Both the position numbers and the translations under genes were made by a program. Below are positions 11,401-23,241 of a DNA stretch of 64,000 nucleotides, in pieces (position 1 is the stretch's first letter; each line of letters starts with the position of its first letter). The notes under the pieces are model-generated. The model was not told the DNA's origin and ran no database searches. It worked only from the letters and a program-made list of their open reading frames with translations. The stretch comes from Metridium senile (Eukaryota; Cnidaria; Anthozoa; Actiniaria; Metridiidae): assembly GCA_949775045.1 (NCBI GenBank), contig OX459108.1, forward strand, positions 4,642,461 through 4,706,460, given 5' to 3'.

Positions 11401-12136
11401 CTGATCCATGATCCTTTGCTAGATGCTAGGCATTTCACGGGAGACAAACTTTATGGCAAACGGTGTATCCTAAACTCAATGATAACAAAATAAAAACAAA
11501 ATAAAAAACAAAACGAAAAAGGGTTTGGTCGTTATCTTGACCTCCACAAATCATTAGCAAGATAACGGTTATCTGTTCTACCGAGAATATTTCAAGTCTA
11601 CATTCTTAAATCCCTTACTATAGCAACTACTTTAGTTTAGCTTATTTATTTGTAAATGTTCAAAAAGTATATACAGATGGGACACTAGGAGAACAAAACA
11701 GAACTTACGTACCGATTGAATATCCTACTTCGACTTAAAATAATAGAACTAATAATATAAATATATAGTGCAAAAAATACTAACGAATGCAGCAAAAGTA
11801 CTTAGATAAACTAGAAATACTGTAAAAAAACTATTGCAAACAAAGATTAAAAATTATTATTAAACAAAAATACTAACGAATACTAAGCTAAACAAGAAAT
11901 ACTGTAAAAAAACCTTAAAAATCACACACATTGTTATATATAATAGTTGCTAAATAAATTGCTAAACAAGAAATACTGTACAAAAAACTATTGCAAAAAT
12001 ACTGTAAAAAAAACTTAATTAAAAAAATATTATTATAATAGTTGCTAAATAAATAAAAATGTTTCTTTACCTCACTGCCTTGAGAGAACGAAACGGAGAA
12101 TACGGCGAGTAAAGCGAGCACTGCAATAAACTTCAT
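8489..12136 (-). CDS. Secreted ten-cysteine peptide, colipase/prokineticin-like fold, three exons
   Basis: The minus-strand exons are 12136-12071 (22 codons), 10029-9922 (36 codons) and 8569-8489 (26 codons plus TAA). All junctions are phase 0, with donors gtaaag and gtaagt and acceptors ttttgcag and taattgcag. The 84-residue product starts with a clear signal peptide: MKF, then a run of Ala/Leu/Val and a Ser-rich cleavage region. The mature part has ten cysteines spaced C-x5-C-x4-CC-x10-C-x9-C-x5-C-x2-C-x5-C-x11-C. This resembles the colipase, prokineticin/astakine and Dickkopf C-terminal arrangement, whose members act outside the cell as cytokines, cofactors or venom peptides. The introns hold MITEs at 8626, 8985, 9284, 10272 and 10895. 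Exon structure is well supported. Fold assignment is inference and no activity can be read from sequence. Confidence 0.8.
8626..8860. mobile_element. Foldback MITE in intron 2 of the peptide gene
   Basis: 'atataaggtagtcgtgcctattatcgcgcacatcctatta' at the left returns inverted at the right as 'taataggatgtgcgcgataataggtacgactacctcatatat'. No coding capacity. Confidence 0.8.
8985..9052. mobile_element. Very short pogo/Tigger-like MITE (68 bp)
   Basis: The ends are 'cagtggtttctctattaagcgg' and its inverse 'ccgcttaatagaggtaccactg', with 'ta' on the left and 'ca' on the right. CAGTGG ends next to a TA fit the pogo branch of Tc1/mariner elements. Confidence 0.55.
9284..9911. mobile_element. MITE with internal 41-bp tandem array, abutting exon 2 of the peptide gene
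   Basis: The left end is 'tacacctattttaaaaatcgaagtc' and the right end is 'gcgacaacgattttagaaataggtgtata', the same family as 5244-6228. Between about 9502 and 9870 lie about nine copies of a 41-bp unit, 'ttataccgacatcctttgca' + 'ggcttcagagtgtggactgta'. The right end lies within about 5-8 bases of the exon 2 donor at 9916-9921, so intron 2 begins almost directly with the MITE. Confidence 0.8.
10272..10456. mobile_element. pogo/Tigger-like MITE with TA target duplication
   Basis: The ends 'cagtgggaccccgttaatcc' and 'ttaagcggggttctactg' are inverted relative to each other, and TA lies on both sides (10270-10271, 10457-10458). The inside repeats 'ggccgttaagcgggt'-type motifs. It lies in intron 1 of the peptide gene. 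Confidence 0.65.
10895..11189. mobile_element. Foldback MITE of MULE type, copy 2, with 9-bp target duplication
   Basis: The 295-bp palindrome has ends CATCCTCGGGAACCC / GGGTTCCCGAGGATG and perfect 9-bp flanks 'aataataac' at 10886-10894 and 11190-11198. It is a sister of 3281-3573, with the long arms nearly identical. It lies in intron 1 of the peptide gene. Confidence 0.85.
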
Positions 12137-12222
12137 GGCCTTTTTTCTTGAGCTTGGTAGAGTTGTTTGTGTGAACACTTTCAATGTTTTGTCACTTATG
12201 GATTTCTAACTGGTAGCCAGGC

Positions 12223-12230
12223 ATTTATAA
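12223..12230 (-). promoter_or_regulatory. TATA box of the ten-cysteine peptide gene
   Basis: The minus strand reads TTATAAAT about 90 bases upstream of the ATG at 12136-12134, a normal distance for a short 5' leader of about 60 bases. Confidence 0.5.
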
Positions 12231-12640
12231 TTTAGCACTTGGAAGCCACTTAATACCTAAAAAATATCCAACAAAAGATCAATTAGGACATTTACACATC
12301 TAGGTATGAATTTTAATTACAGCAATATTAAAACTCAGATAAGTATGAATAGATTTTGATTCAAAGATAACGGAATTGAGATAACTTAAATCTTCTATTG
12401 TGCAAAATTTGTTACTTCAAATGAAATAATAGGATAACACACAATGTTCCGTTCTGCTCTGATGTTGGGCTCTCAAGAAATGCCCGAAAGCGTTAACTCG
12501 AAAAAGCGGTATTTTTCTTAGTCAGAGGTGAAAATACAACAACAACAATTTATGAAATGGGGGGTGACACGGCATAGTCTTGGGTAGGGATGTGCCTCCG
12601 AAGGCGGGTCTCAAAGCTGACGATATCCATGTTTTTTTTA

Positions 12641-14509
12641 CTCCGACGAACGACTACAGCTCGTAACGTCTGGAACATTTTTTACAGTGTTAACAATTTC
12701 ATTCTATTACCTATCTTTTATATCAAACACCGACGAAGCCTATACTAGTTTGTTCACTAGTTTATATATCTATTTTTTTTACGGTGTTACCAATTTCATT
12801 ATATTACTTATCTTTTATATCAAACACCTACGAAGCTAGCCTGTGAACAGGCTCAAGGGGATTTGGGAGGGAGGGGGAGGGGATTCCCCCTCTTCCCTTC
12901 CCCTCCCCCCTTCCCAACCCCCATGAGCCTGTTCACAGGCTACTACGAAGCCTGTACTAGTTTACTTGCTAGTTTCTATTTCTATTTTTTACGGTGTTGA
13001 CAATTTCATTATATTACCTATCTTTTATATCAAACACCGACGAAGCCTATACCCACGCATCAACAACAACATTACCGACGAACCAGACACATAAATAACA
13101 CCGCTGTCTTTTCATGTTCTTTACTCTGAAGATGACTTCCGCTCAGGTTGTCGAAACGTCAGACATCAACACCATCAGTCTTTCTCAAGACTACACCACC
13201 CCGGACGATCATGCCTCATCTACATCTATACTAGTTTGTTCACTAGTTTCTATATCTATTTTTTTTTACGGTGTTACCAATTTCATTCTATTACCTATCT
13301 TTTATATCAAACAGCGACGCAGCCTATACTAGTTTACTTGCTAGTTTCTATTTCTATTTTTTACGGTGTTGACAATTTCATTCTAAAGCTATCGTTTATA
13401 TCAAACACCGACGAAGCCTATACTAGTTTACTCGCTAGTATTCCTACTTTGTTACAAAAGTGGCTTTACCAAAATGCAAGCCATACAACCTGCGATGTCT
13501 TTGCCCCAATCATGTTTAAAACGGTTTAAGACAGATAGTCCAAAAACGATACCAGGTCCAACCCCGGTGTACCCCCCCCCCCCCCCGGATGTAAGTATGA
13601 CCGTGACAGAGAATACCAAACATAGTAGCTATCACCTACGGAAACTCGGCAACAACTTCAAAAAAATATGAATATATTTATTCATTGCCACTTTAAGTGC
13701 CTTTCTAAGTCAGCTGTAAAATTTTAAAAGAAGAAAGGATTATTTCACGATAAAGAAAAAACGGAATATATGGATTACGTGCTAAAGTTCAATTAAGAAT
13801 ATTCAAACTTATTTAGCGCGAACTGAATTTTGCCAATTATTTTCTAGAAATTTTGTTAATAATAACATATATCTATATAATTTGACTTGATTTGTTTGTT
13901 TTTTCTTCTTTGTTTTTAATGGAAAATATTGCTGTTGTCTTTTTAGTAAACTAATGATTTAATTGGAAACTAGCGAGTATAGAGCGCAAACACTTAATCC
14001 GTGAAATAAAATCCATTTGTTACTGTCTAATAGTTCATATTTAGTGACCATTTTAAACAAGTAAAGCTGTAATTAAGTATTGTCTCCTTTGTATTTGCCT
14101 TTTCTTAGACTGTTCTGTTTGAGTAATAGCCACTAAATAAGAACTATTTGTTAGTAACAATTTTGATTTTCTTTCACGGATTAAGGCCTCGTCTACACGA
14201 ATCCGATCCGGCTAAAACCGCATAGAAATATTTGCGTCCACACGAATCCGCGTATCCGGAGGATTCAAGTAAAAGTATGCGGTTTCGGTGACCGGATTCA
14301 CAGGACTCGTGTGGACGATAGGCCGATTCGCATCAAAATGTATTCGATTTCAAAAGTATCCGGATCCGTGTAGACGGGGTCTAAGTGTTTGCGCTCTAGG
14401 CTGCGTCGGTGTTTGATATAAACGATAGGTAATATAATAAAATTTGTAACACCGTAAAATATGTTAACTTCACTTTACAGACGTATCGAGCTTTAGCCCT
14501 TCGTCGGAG
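12641..14509. repeat. Composite repeat: ~105-bp tandem units between inverted hammerhead-like ends
   Basis: Units containing 'atcttttatatcaaacaccgacgaagc' and 'tactagtttacttgctag' recur from about 12690 to 13440, spaced near 105 bp, and one inverted unit lies at 14398-14460. Motifs of the form CTCYGACGA...GCTCG.AACGTC occur at 12641-12673 (+) and 14480-14509 (-). A related CTGAAGA...GAAACGTC motif is at 13126-13160. Such blocks are known from Penelope-like element ends, so a decayed Penelope-like origin is inferred. A pyrimidine/purine foldback at 12837-12945 (ends 'agcctgtgaacaggctc') is inserted in one unit. Confidence 0.5.
13981..14397. mobile_element. Foldback element with a second MITE nested at 14185-14381
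   Basis: The outer ends 'agagcgcaaacacttaatccgtga' and 'taagtgtttgcgctct' are inverted. The inner element has ends 'gcctcgtctacac' and 'gtgtagacggggtc' flanked by 'taag'. Removing it restores 'cacggattaagtg', the inverse of the left arm, so the nesting order is clear. Confidence 0.7.
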
Positions 14510-14737
14510 TATAAAAAATATCGAAACGTCCGTAAAGTTAGGGTGCAGTATGTTGCCCAGTTTCGTGACACTTCAGTTTGTTAATACTATATCATCTCTA
14601 CGGAGAAAAATAAGTCTATGGAGTTTTGTCATTCAAAGGCAAATGTATCAGGTAAAATAATGATGTAGATATTTTCTTCGAATTGAATATTTTAATTTGA
14701 TTAAATAAAGGGAATATTAATTTTGACGGCAACTAAT

Positions 14738-15148
14738 AGGTGCCCAGTTTCGTGACAGCTGGCACAGTTTCGTGACAGGTTGTAAAAATGCATTGTTTTC
14801 AAAGTAATTCACAACAAAATTCGATAAAACAAATCAAAAACACATTTTCTTACCTTTAACTATATTTTGCGCTAACATTTGGATTGTTCTTTATTTAATT
14901 TTTTTGAGAATTTTAGAATATGGAACTATAGCTACTTGAAATGTTTCCTGCAACTTATCAACTTAATTTGCATAGAAACGCTTTATCTGCCGTAGTGTTC
15001 CATAGCAAAACTTGATTCACTTAAAATAATTCATAACATGTGTGTTTTTAACAATTTCCAGCCATGATTTCGTTTAAAGCCAATACTTGTCAGTGTATTC
15101 GGGCTTTTTGTAATCACTGGTATTTGCGTGTCACGAAACTGGGCACCT
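14738..15148. mobile_element. MITE, TIR AGGTGCCCAGTTTCGTGACA
   Basis: 'aggtgcccagtttcgtgaca' at the left is inverted at the right as 'tgtcacgaaactgggcacct'. Extra copies of 'cagtttcgtgaca' lie at 14554-14572 and 14766-14778. No coding capacity. Confidence 0.7.
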
Positions 15149-15382
15149 AATCTTAAAACGAACTAAATATTATGCATCTAATATTTTTTGCAAATATCAA
15201 AATTGCTGATAATGAAGAGTCGCAGAATGAAGTTACACTCTCTAGCTATCGTCAGTATAAATATTGTCTTTGTTCTTTGAGAATATGAGATGTAAATCCC
15301 ACTTTTTTATGTCCGGAAATGTGGACATCTTAGTAGTATTGATTTAATTATCAGGTCTAGGTCGAAAGGGCATCCTGTAAAC

Positions 15383-15597
15383 CACGGACTGGACTGGACC
15401 CAGAAAACACGGACTGGACTGAGTCCGTGTTTTACAAATCGTTGTAAAACACGGACTCAGTCCGTGTTTTACAACGATTTGTAAAACACGGACTGATTAT
15501 CAGATTAGTAATATGAACTACTGAGTCCGTGTTTTACAAATCGTTGTAAAACACGGACTCACTCCGTGTTTTACAACGATTTGTAAAACACGGACTG
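15383..15597. repeat. Palindromic array of 'aaaacacggactcagtccgtgtttt' units
   Basis: Five or more alternating copies of 'ttttacaaatcgttgtaaaa' and 'cacggactcagtccgtg' form a serial palindrome able to fold into several alternative hairpins. From 15600 to 16380 I see no gene or clear repeat. Confidence 0.7.
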
Positions 15598-16386
15598 ACA
15601 CATAAATAACATTATCAGATTAGTAACATGATAGAGTCACGTACACATAACGCAACGTAAGATTACAGGTTTAAGGATTACAGGTTTGATTGCGGCAAGG
15701 TCACCACAGAACTCTCCCTACTTCTTCCCGGTAAGTTATTGTTTTGTTATTTGTTTTATTCTCGATTTGTGATAATGTAAATTGTAATAATGTAAATCGA
15801 TTTGTGAAAAATATCGGCCACCGATAATCAAACCAAATAATCTTCTAACGCACTACAGTAAAGTAAATGTTATTGAGCAAAACCGCGATTTGTAGTACAA
15901 TGCAGTTGGCCCGCAAATCGGAGGTGCAGGTTACTGAGAAAACGCGTTTTCTATTTTAATCAACGCTTTAGGCCTGTTGCTTTTAAAGCAAAGTTTCTGC
16001 GTTTTTTCAACTTAATATTTTGTCAGCCCACTATTTTTGGAATAAAAAGACTAATGTGGACGCACACGTGGAAGATATGATATTCGATACTCTGCCTCTA
16101 ATCAATATTTATTCCTTTTTTATTAAAGATTAGAACCCATACTTTGGCATTCTTAATTGCAAATAATCAAACATCATATGGAATCATGGATAGAAAAGGT
16201 AGGTTGATATAAAATTTGTGTATTTCAACTGTCTCCCTGTGTATTCAGTTTTCGGGATACCTGTGGTGATTTTGAATTATCGAGTGTGCAGTCAAAGATT
16301 GCTATTCTGTAGCGAATAATTAACGCCGTTAAAAATATGCTCTCAAAGAGACATGCGACTACTGCTAGTTTTGAGAATGTGAATTA

Positions 16387-16494
<108 letters not shown>

Positions 16495-17422
16495 GAAGTT
16501 TGTAAAAGCGATGGTATTTTCTACATTTACCATTATCAGTTAAATAAGTTAATCAGCTGAATATACATATTTAGTCTATACCTCAAGTGACAAGTGAGAG
16601 ACCCATTGTCGGGGGTAACTAAAATGAGGATACGGACATGCGGACATGCGGACCATTTTTACGGACCAATTTTGCGGACCATTTTTGCGGACCATTTTTT
16701 CCATTATTTCTGTATTGTAGATATTTTAATATTTTAAATAAATTACTGTCTTAAATAAATTGAATGAATGAAAGAAAGTAAATATAAAACTGAAAGAGAA
16801 AGAAAGTATATTAGTAAGTAAGTAAGTATGAATGACCGTTTCTCTTCTATTATCAATTCATCACTTTTCCCGCTATATATCTATAACAGCTTAGCCTTTC
16901 TTTTTTTAAATAAATAAACAAGTAAGTAAGTAAGTAAAGAAACAAGCAAACAAAAATGACATTTTTGACTATTCCACTGACTTCTAACAAACCAATATAA
17001 TTTGTTTCGTGCACAAGCAAAAATGAAATCAGCTTATATAAACACTACTGCTAGACAACGGCTAATGGAGCTGTCCAATTATCATGGAACTCATGATAAG
17101 AAGTCTAGATAAAACTTGGAATTCGAACACAGGAGCATAGTTTTTAGTGTAACGTTAACTCTAAAATCTATATATATATATATATAACAAATATCAAAGA
17201 TAATGTCTCAAAATATGTCCGATAATTATATAGCTATATCTTGTTCATCACTCTATTTCAAAAGCATTATTCATATCTTCCTGCCTGTAATCATATTTGC
17301 ATGATTTAAGTTCTGGTAGTTAAATAATGGTGTACTATATAATATCTTTATAGAGAATTAGAAAATTTATTGACTGACCCTTATTGGTTGACATTCTACT
17401 ATGAATAATCATACTGAATTTA

Positions 17423-17431
17423 CTCTCACTG
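17423..17431. repeat. Target-site duplication CTCTCACTG, left of the Mutator-like element
   Basis: The identical 9-mer is at 24584-24592, immediately outside the other inverted repeat. Confidence 0.9.
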
Positions 17432-17864
17432 GGCATGTACTAAAACCTGGACTCATGGACGATGGACGATGGACGATGGACGATGGACGTTGGACGATGG
17501 ACGATGGACGATGGACGATGGACGAGGCCCAATTTTTCGTGACACACATTTGATTTCTTTTATTTACTATTTTTATCTTGTGAGCAGCTTCAGAAATTAA
17601 ACAAGGATTTTATGGCTTGTTCGTGGTCTCTTATATATATTCAGCTTAGTAAAACAAAACCATGTCTACGTACTTCAGGTTAACACTGATAGTTTATCTA
17701 TGGTTTCTTTATTTCACAATAAATTTTCTTTGTTTCTTTATTTTATGGGTTTTTTATTTCACAATACTGACCTGTTCACCTTTCCGAGTCCGGCTTTGAA
17801 ATACATAACGTCAAAAGTTATTGTAAGTTGCAATTCATTTGGATAAACTGCCTAGTTGACAACA

Positions 17865-20800
17865 ATGGACATTACATATTCTGACGTTGTACAAGGTAAT
17901 TTTATGGTGTTATTGCCATGTATATTTTGTACATTTAATTCATACATATACTGATTTGTGTTATTATTTATGTGCGTCGACATCCGTTTGGTAATGGTAT
18001 GTTTACTCATACTTTAGGTAAGAGAAGATCTTCCTCAAGTAGTGATTCGGACAAAGAGTCCTCAAAGTAAGAGTTTTTATTGTGCATGCTAATTAAATCT
18101 CAGCCCTATTGTCTTTTAATATTTTACATGTGTTTTTAACTTCTCTTTAAATAGGAGTGTGGCTGTTGCCGTGTCTTCCCACAAACGCCGAAGTCACAAA
18201 AAAAGTTATTCAACTGATAAAGGTTAGTAAGTGCAAATAAATGGATGAGATAAACTGCAATGCCATTCAGTGACCGCTCGTTTATACACCTAATCCAAAA
18301 AACGTTGTCTGGTCCGCCGCACAGTCCTCGCACCAAGACTGTGAAAGATATTGGTTATATCTAATCAGTAATTAATTTATTTGCATGTTCACACTCTAGT
18401 GTTGTACTTTTTTCAACGAAATAGTGTTGTGCCTACTTTTATTTTCTTGTTTTATCACTCTCATCAAAATATTCACTGTGTTTTCCTTCACGGTCTTGGC
18501 GCGAGGACTGTGCGGCGGACCCGACAACGTTATTTGGATTAGGCGTATATTGCCTGTCGAGCTTATAGCTATGACTAGCCTCGTTTCTGGTACCGCTCGG
18601 ATTGTTCCCTTTAGTTCTAATTTGTGTCTAATTCGTTATTGTTTAATTCTTTATTTTAAGGCGCAATATGGAGAAAGGCATTGAAGTAAGTCAATGAAAA
18701 TTATAAATTATAATAATCTATCTTAAAAAACTTTTAATGTTATCGTTTCACGTTATTTATTACTTCTGTTTCAATTCTAATATCAAGCTCTACCCGTTCA
18801 TGCAATAACGATGTAGAAGTGATCTCAAGTGGTTCAGAATATGGATCACCAGTAAAGAACACTCCATCAGATCGGTATGTACTTCGTAACCTTTTATCTT
18901 TTATATGTAAACCATCAAAGTGTCGGTTTTTAGATGGGGAAAACTCATGGGTGGTCACAGTTCACAAGTCAAAGTGGTACAGATACGAGTGCTCAAAGGC
19001 ATATCTGAAGACCCCCTCCCTAAAAAAAGTGGAAAAAAAGTGAAAAACTTACTTTGAGCCCCCTGTCTGTGCATTTGTTTTTTTTAATGCCTTTTCTAGT
19101 TTTACCCTCCAGACAATCATTGCATCGTCCCTAAAAATTGGGTTGTATGTACATTTTTTACTTCTGCTCTCCAATTCAATTCTCATTTTCAATTTGAAAT
19201 TAATTAAAGTTATCATTATGTCTATATATCTGTCAGATTGGAGCAAATTATTGTATCCAGTGATTCTGAGTGTGGATCCCCTGCTAAGAAGAGGTTTAAT
19301 TCTTCGTAAGTGTTCATTTCTGGCTAATTTATTCATTATCCTTAATACTTCTCAGCTAAAGATTCGAAATGTGTTTTATTTTTCAGAGCATACGGAGGTT
19401 GTATTGGCCAGCTAAGTAGACCACGTTCCCCACAACTACATCCAATAGGAGTAAAGGTAATATTCATCATTTGCATGTCATGTCCTACGCGTATTATATC
19501 AGTTAGGCATAAACATCTGGCATAAACATTAGGGTAGTTTGGGACTCTTGTATTGTGCAGTGAACTTATTTTCAAACTTTGTCTAGGTAAAGCTAAAAAA
19601 CAGAAATAATAATAAACACAAAATTGGGGAAGGGTTGCCTTGCTCATTTTGGAATTGCGAGGAGTTACACAAGTTCAAATAATCACTAAAAAATGACATG
19701 AAAAGAAATAGTCAAGGATTTTGAATCTGTTATATATTAATTTATTATTTAATTGTCAATGAAATCCCTAAATTTCTCTGTTTCAAAAATTCGATATTTT
19801 CGATTTTATTTTCACATGTGAAAATATAACCACTATGGTTACACAGCTTTACGGAAACTTTTTGTGTCAAAAAATATTTTCTTTCCTTTTAATTGATAGT
19901 TATCAACATTACATGATATGGTCGCTTGGAGATACGAATTTTATCTTCTGCGCTAACTCGTGAGATATCATTTCAACACTCAAAGATAAAATTCGTATCT
20001 CCGCGCAACAATGTAATATCCTCTATTTATCTAATGAGTTGTCTAACCTCATTCCACCCACACAGCACGAATTCAAAGTGAAACCTGAATATCGGCAAAT
20101 TCCATTTTCCTTGGATAAGAAAGAGTAAGTCTTTTCCTTTCTTCCATTAATTCTTCCATTTTTTCTGTCTTTTCTTTCTTTCTGTATCTCTTTTCTTCTT
20201 TCTTTCTTTCTCATTTTCTTTTAATTTTCCCTTTCCTTCTTTTCTCGTTTTCCTATCTGTGATCGAAAAATTAAAACGTATAAATCAATGGAGTAGATAT
20301 CGTTCTAATTTAATGAAATAAATCAATTTGTAGGCCGGAAAGCGACGAGTCATCTACAGTCGAGAGCGAAGATTCCGAAGATTCCTCATCAGAAAATACC
20401 AATAGTCCCATTTCTGGTCAGTATTTTGAAAATGACAAGAGACTTCCTGTGTATGAATGGGGACTCTCCTCTGGCAAAAGGATGCATGAAATTGCAAAGA
20501 TCTTGCTTTTGAAGGCGTCAACGTCAATCGTTGCTACAGGAATCCCAACAAATGTAAACCGGAACGTAACGTTTATAGTTGATACAAAACACCTGGAAAA
20601 CGTCGAAGATTTAAAATGCGACGAACTTGGCTCATGGTCATGTACAGGAGTCAAAACAGATATATTTAAGAAAAAAAACACAAAAGTAAAAAAAGTTTCC
20701 AAGACCGATACAAAAAAGAGTGACAGGTATAAGTTCACCAGACGATACTATGTGAATGACAGCCTAAAATCACTAAAAAAAACTATAACAACTGCCGAGG

Positions 20801-23241
20801 ACTGCAAAGACAACCTTCCATATCGTTTTGTTTTTGTGCAGTATATGTTTTTGCAAGGAGAACAGACCGTGACTGTCATGCCACATGGCAACAGCAAAGA
20901 TAACAAACCATACAAACGGACAATGAAAAGCACACTAGGTCAAATAAAAGCCGACGTCGAAAAGTGTGTTGACCCTAGAAAAGTAATTCACAATATAATA
21001 AACAATAAAGGAGGGATCGAAAAAATTCAGTCTGGCGGGGAACTTCCTAGAAATAGGAAACAAATCTATAATGCTGTGCAGGTGGCTACTAAGAATGACA
21101 AAATTCCTGATCCCCTAGAGTATTTAATGAAGAAAAGTAAACTTGAACTTCAAGACGAGAACTCCGCCTTTATTCGCTCGGTGCAAACTACACCCGAACC
21201 AATGATTTTTTTAGCGACAAAACAGCAACTTATAGACATCGAGCGATTCTGTACAAATCCTGAAAACTTTTGTGTTTTGGGCGTTGATGCCACATTCGAA
21301 CTTTGTGACTATTATTTAACATTTGCCACTTATCGCAATCAAATGCTGGAAACTAAAAATGGTAAACATCCTACCCTCGTCGGTCCTGCTATTCTTCATA
21401 AGAAAAAACTGGAACGCTCCTACCACGTTCTACCGTCAGAAATGACACGATGGCATCCCCCTTGTGCCGGCGTTTTGGCCGTCGGTACGGATGGTGAACT
21501 AAATCTAGCAAATTCCTTGTTGAATGTCTTTCGTAGCGCCGAGCACCTGCGCTGTGACCTTCATATGAAAGATAACTTAAAATCAAAGTTATCTTCATTG
21601 GGGATTCCTCATGCCATTTCCAAAGAATATATGGACGATATTTTTGGGCGTGGCAATGAGGCTGGTCTGGTGCATTGCTTGTCGGCAGAAGACTTCGACG
21701 TCGCATTTGAGCAGTTAAAGCAAAAGTGGGAAACACGACACTCCAAAGGGAAAGAGTTCACGACCTACTTCCTTAATAAAAAGGCAGGGGACATCAAATC
21801 GACCATGACCGTAGAAATACGATCTATGTGCGGCCTGGGATATCCACCTGAAGTGTATACTCAAAATGCAAGTGAGTCGATGAACAAAATTTTAAAAGAC
21901 GAAGACAAAGACGATCCAACAACCAGAAGGACTAAAAAAACTGTTTGCGATATCGTGGACAGAGTTAGAAAGGTTGTCGAGAGACAGCAAAACGAACAGT
22001 TTCTTGCCGTAATTGGTAGGGGGGAATACCAACTTGGCAAGAATTTTAAATTTCTTGAAGTGGGAGATAAGTACTTCCAAATGAATGACAAACAAAAACA
22101 GCAAATGAGGAAAAAGTTTTTTAACTGTTCACTGTCAAAAGAGACTGCAACCAAAAGTAGTGGCACAAATGATTTTACCACACACACCAAATCTCTTTCA
22201 AACCAACTATCCGTAGCGCCCGAAAAGAGCGAAATAATATCGGTGCCCTTCACGATACTAAAAGAGATGTTTGCTGATGCTTCAATTTTCATCAAATCAA
22301 GCTCGAGTATCGTGAAGGCCCCTGATATGTGCACTTCAACGATCAATGGAAGCAGCGAAGAGTTATGGTTTGTGGCATCTAAAGTTGGTCTTAAAAAGCC
22401 ACATTCCATAAATGTAGCTGCAACAGGGAAAGTCGAGTGTGATAGTTCCTGTGTTGATTGGGCACGACACAGAATATGTTCTCATACTCTTGCTGTTTCG
22501 GAAAAACGCGGATATCTTCGACAGTATCTTCAGTGGTTTCGTAAAAACCGAAAAACTGGAAGCATCACAAACATGGCCGATGTTGGGATGCCAAAATCAA
22601 GTGGCCAAAAGAAGAAGGCAACCCAAAAGCGTAAGGGGCGTGCTAACATCGCTACACCTGTAGTACAAACGTCACTGCCGGACCAAAACAGATGGTCTTC
22701 TGTTCCCTGCAATCCAATCATTTCCACAGCGTCTAATAACAGTACTATCTATCAAGCACCATTGCCAGCACAGACATGCGCTGAACAAGGTTCAGCTGTT
22801 TATAACCCGCCAATTTTTTATCCATCTCCAATACAGACCCCGCAAGTGCCAGTATTTCCACGCTTTGATGCATACTCGACCATAACTACAAAGCCAAATC
22901 CACATCCTGGTTGCTTTGAGGTGACACTTTTACATCTTTGTGACTCAAGAGTGTCGACCTGTCATGGGTGTGGCCAGCCTATACGGACGCCGGGAATGCC
23001 TTTACCTCCTCCTGCTGATCTTGTCGTTGTTACAAAGATGCGTCGAGACTATACCACTACAGTGGCAGAAAAAAGACAAGGAAAACTTGGAAATGTTTAT
23101 TTTCACGCGAATTTGAGCTGTATTCGTACTAAACATGCAAGCTTTATGCTAAACGTTCTTTATGTGCAGCCTCATGTGCGTCAACTATTAACGCCGTTAC
23201 ACAAACAATACCTGTTAACTTCCATTGGATTTTCAGTTTAA
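17865..23241 (+). CDS. Mutator-like transposase with SWIM zinc finger, nine exons, intact
   Basis: The exons are 17865-17895, 18018-18066, 18155-18222, 18661-18685, 18788-18874, 19237-19305, 19387-19456, 20066-20124 and 20334-23241. They sum to 3,366 bases (1,121 residues plus stop) with every junction in frame and GT-AG borders. The first 200 residues are Ser/Asp/Glu/Lys-rich and probably disordered. The catalytic core follows: D471 in GVDATFE, D539 in GTDGELN, C-x2-H in RCDLHMKDN, and E667 in NASESMN, matching the MULE DDE fold. A SWIM-type finger is at 855-870 (C-x3-C-x8-C-x-H). A further Cys/His cluster with CHGCGQPI lies near the C-terminus. The protein should bind the TIRs and cut and paste the element in the nucleus. 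The start at 17865 is chosen because it alone joins exon 2 in frame. The first exons have not been tested by transcripts. Confidence 0.88.
18283..18549. mobile_element. Foldback MITE in intron 3 of the MULE gene
   Basis: Ends 'tatacacctaatccaaaaaacgttgtc' and 'gacaacgttatttggattaggcgtata' are inverted. The arms include 'gtccgccgcacagtcctcg'. The ends resemble the TATACACCTATTTC family at 5244, 9284 and 26534. Confidence 0.75.
19921..20008. mobile_element. Short foldback in intron 7 of the MULE gene
   Basis: 'ggagatacgaattttatctt' is inverted as 'aagataaaattcgtatctcc' around a loop of about 45 bases. Confidence 0.6.

Noticed and set aside
13114..13332. Frame containing FTLKMTSAQVVETSD as a conserved protein
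   Set aside because: The segment overlaps the hammerhead-like repeat motif, so its recurrence is better explained by conservation of the nucleotide motif.
21389..22409. Antisense open frames within the MULE transposase
   Set aside because: They are mirror frames of a well-supported gene, with no homology or splice support.
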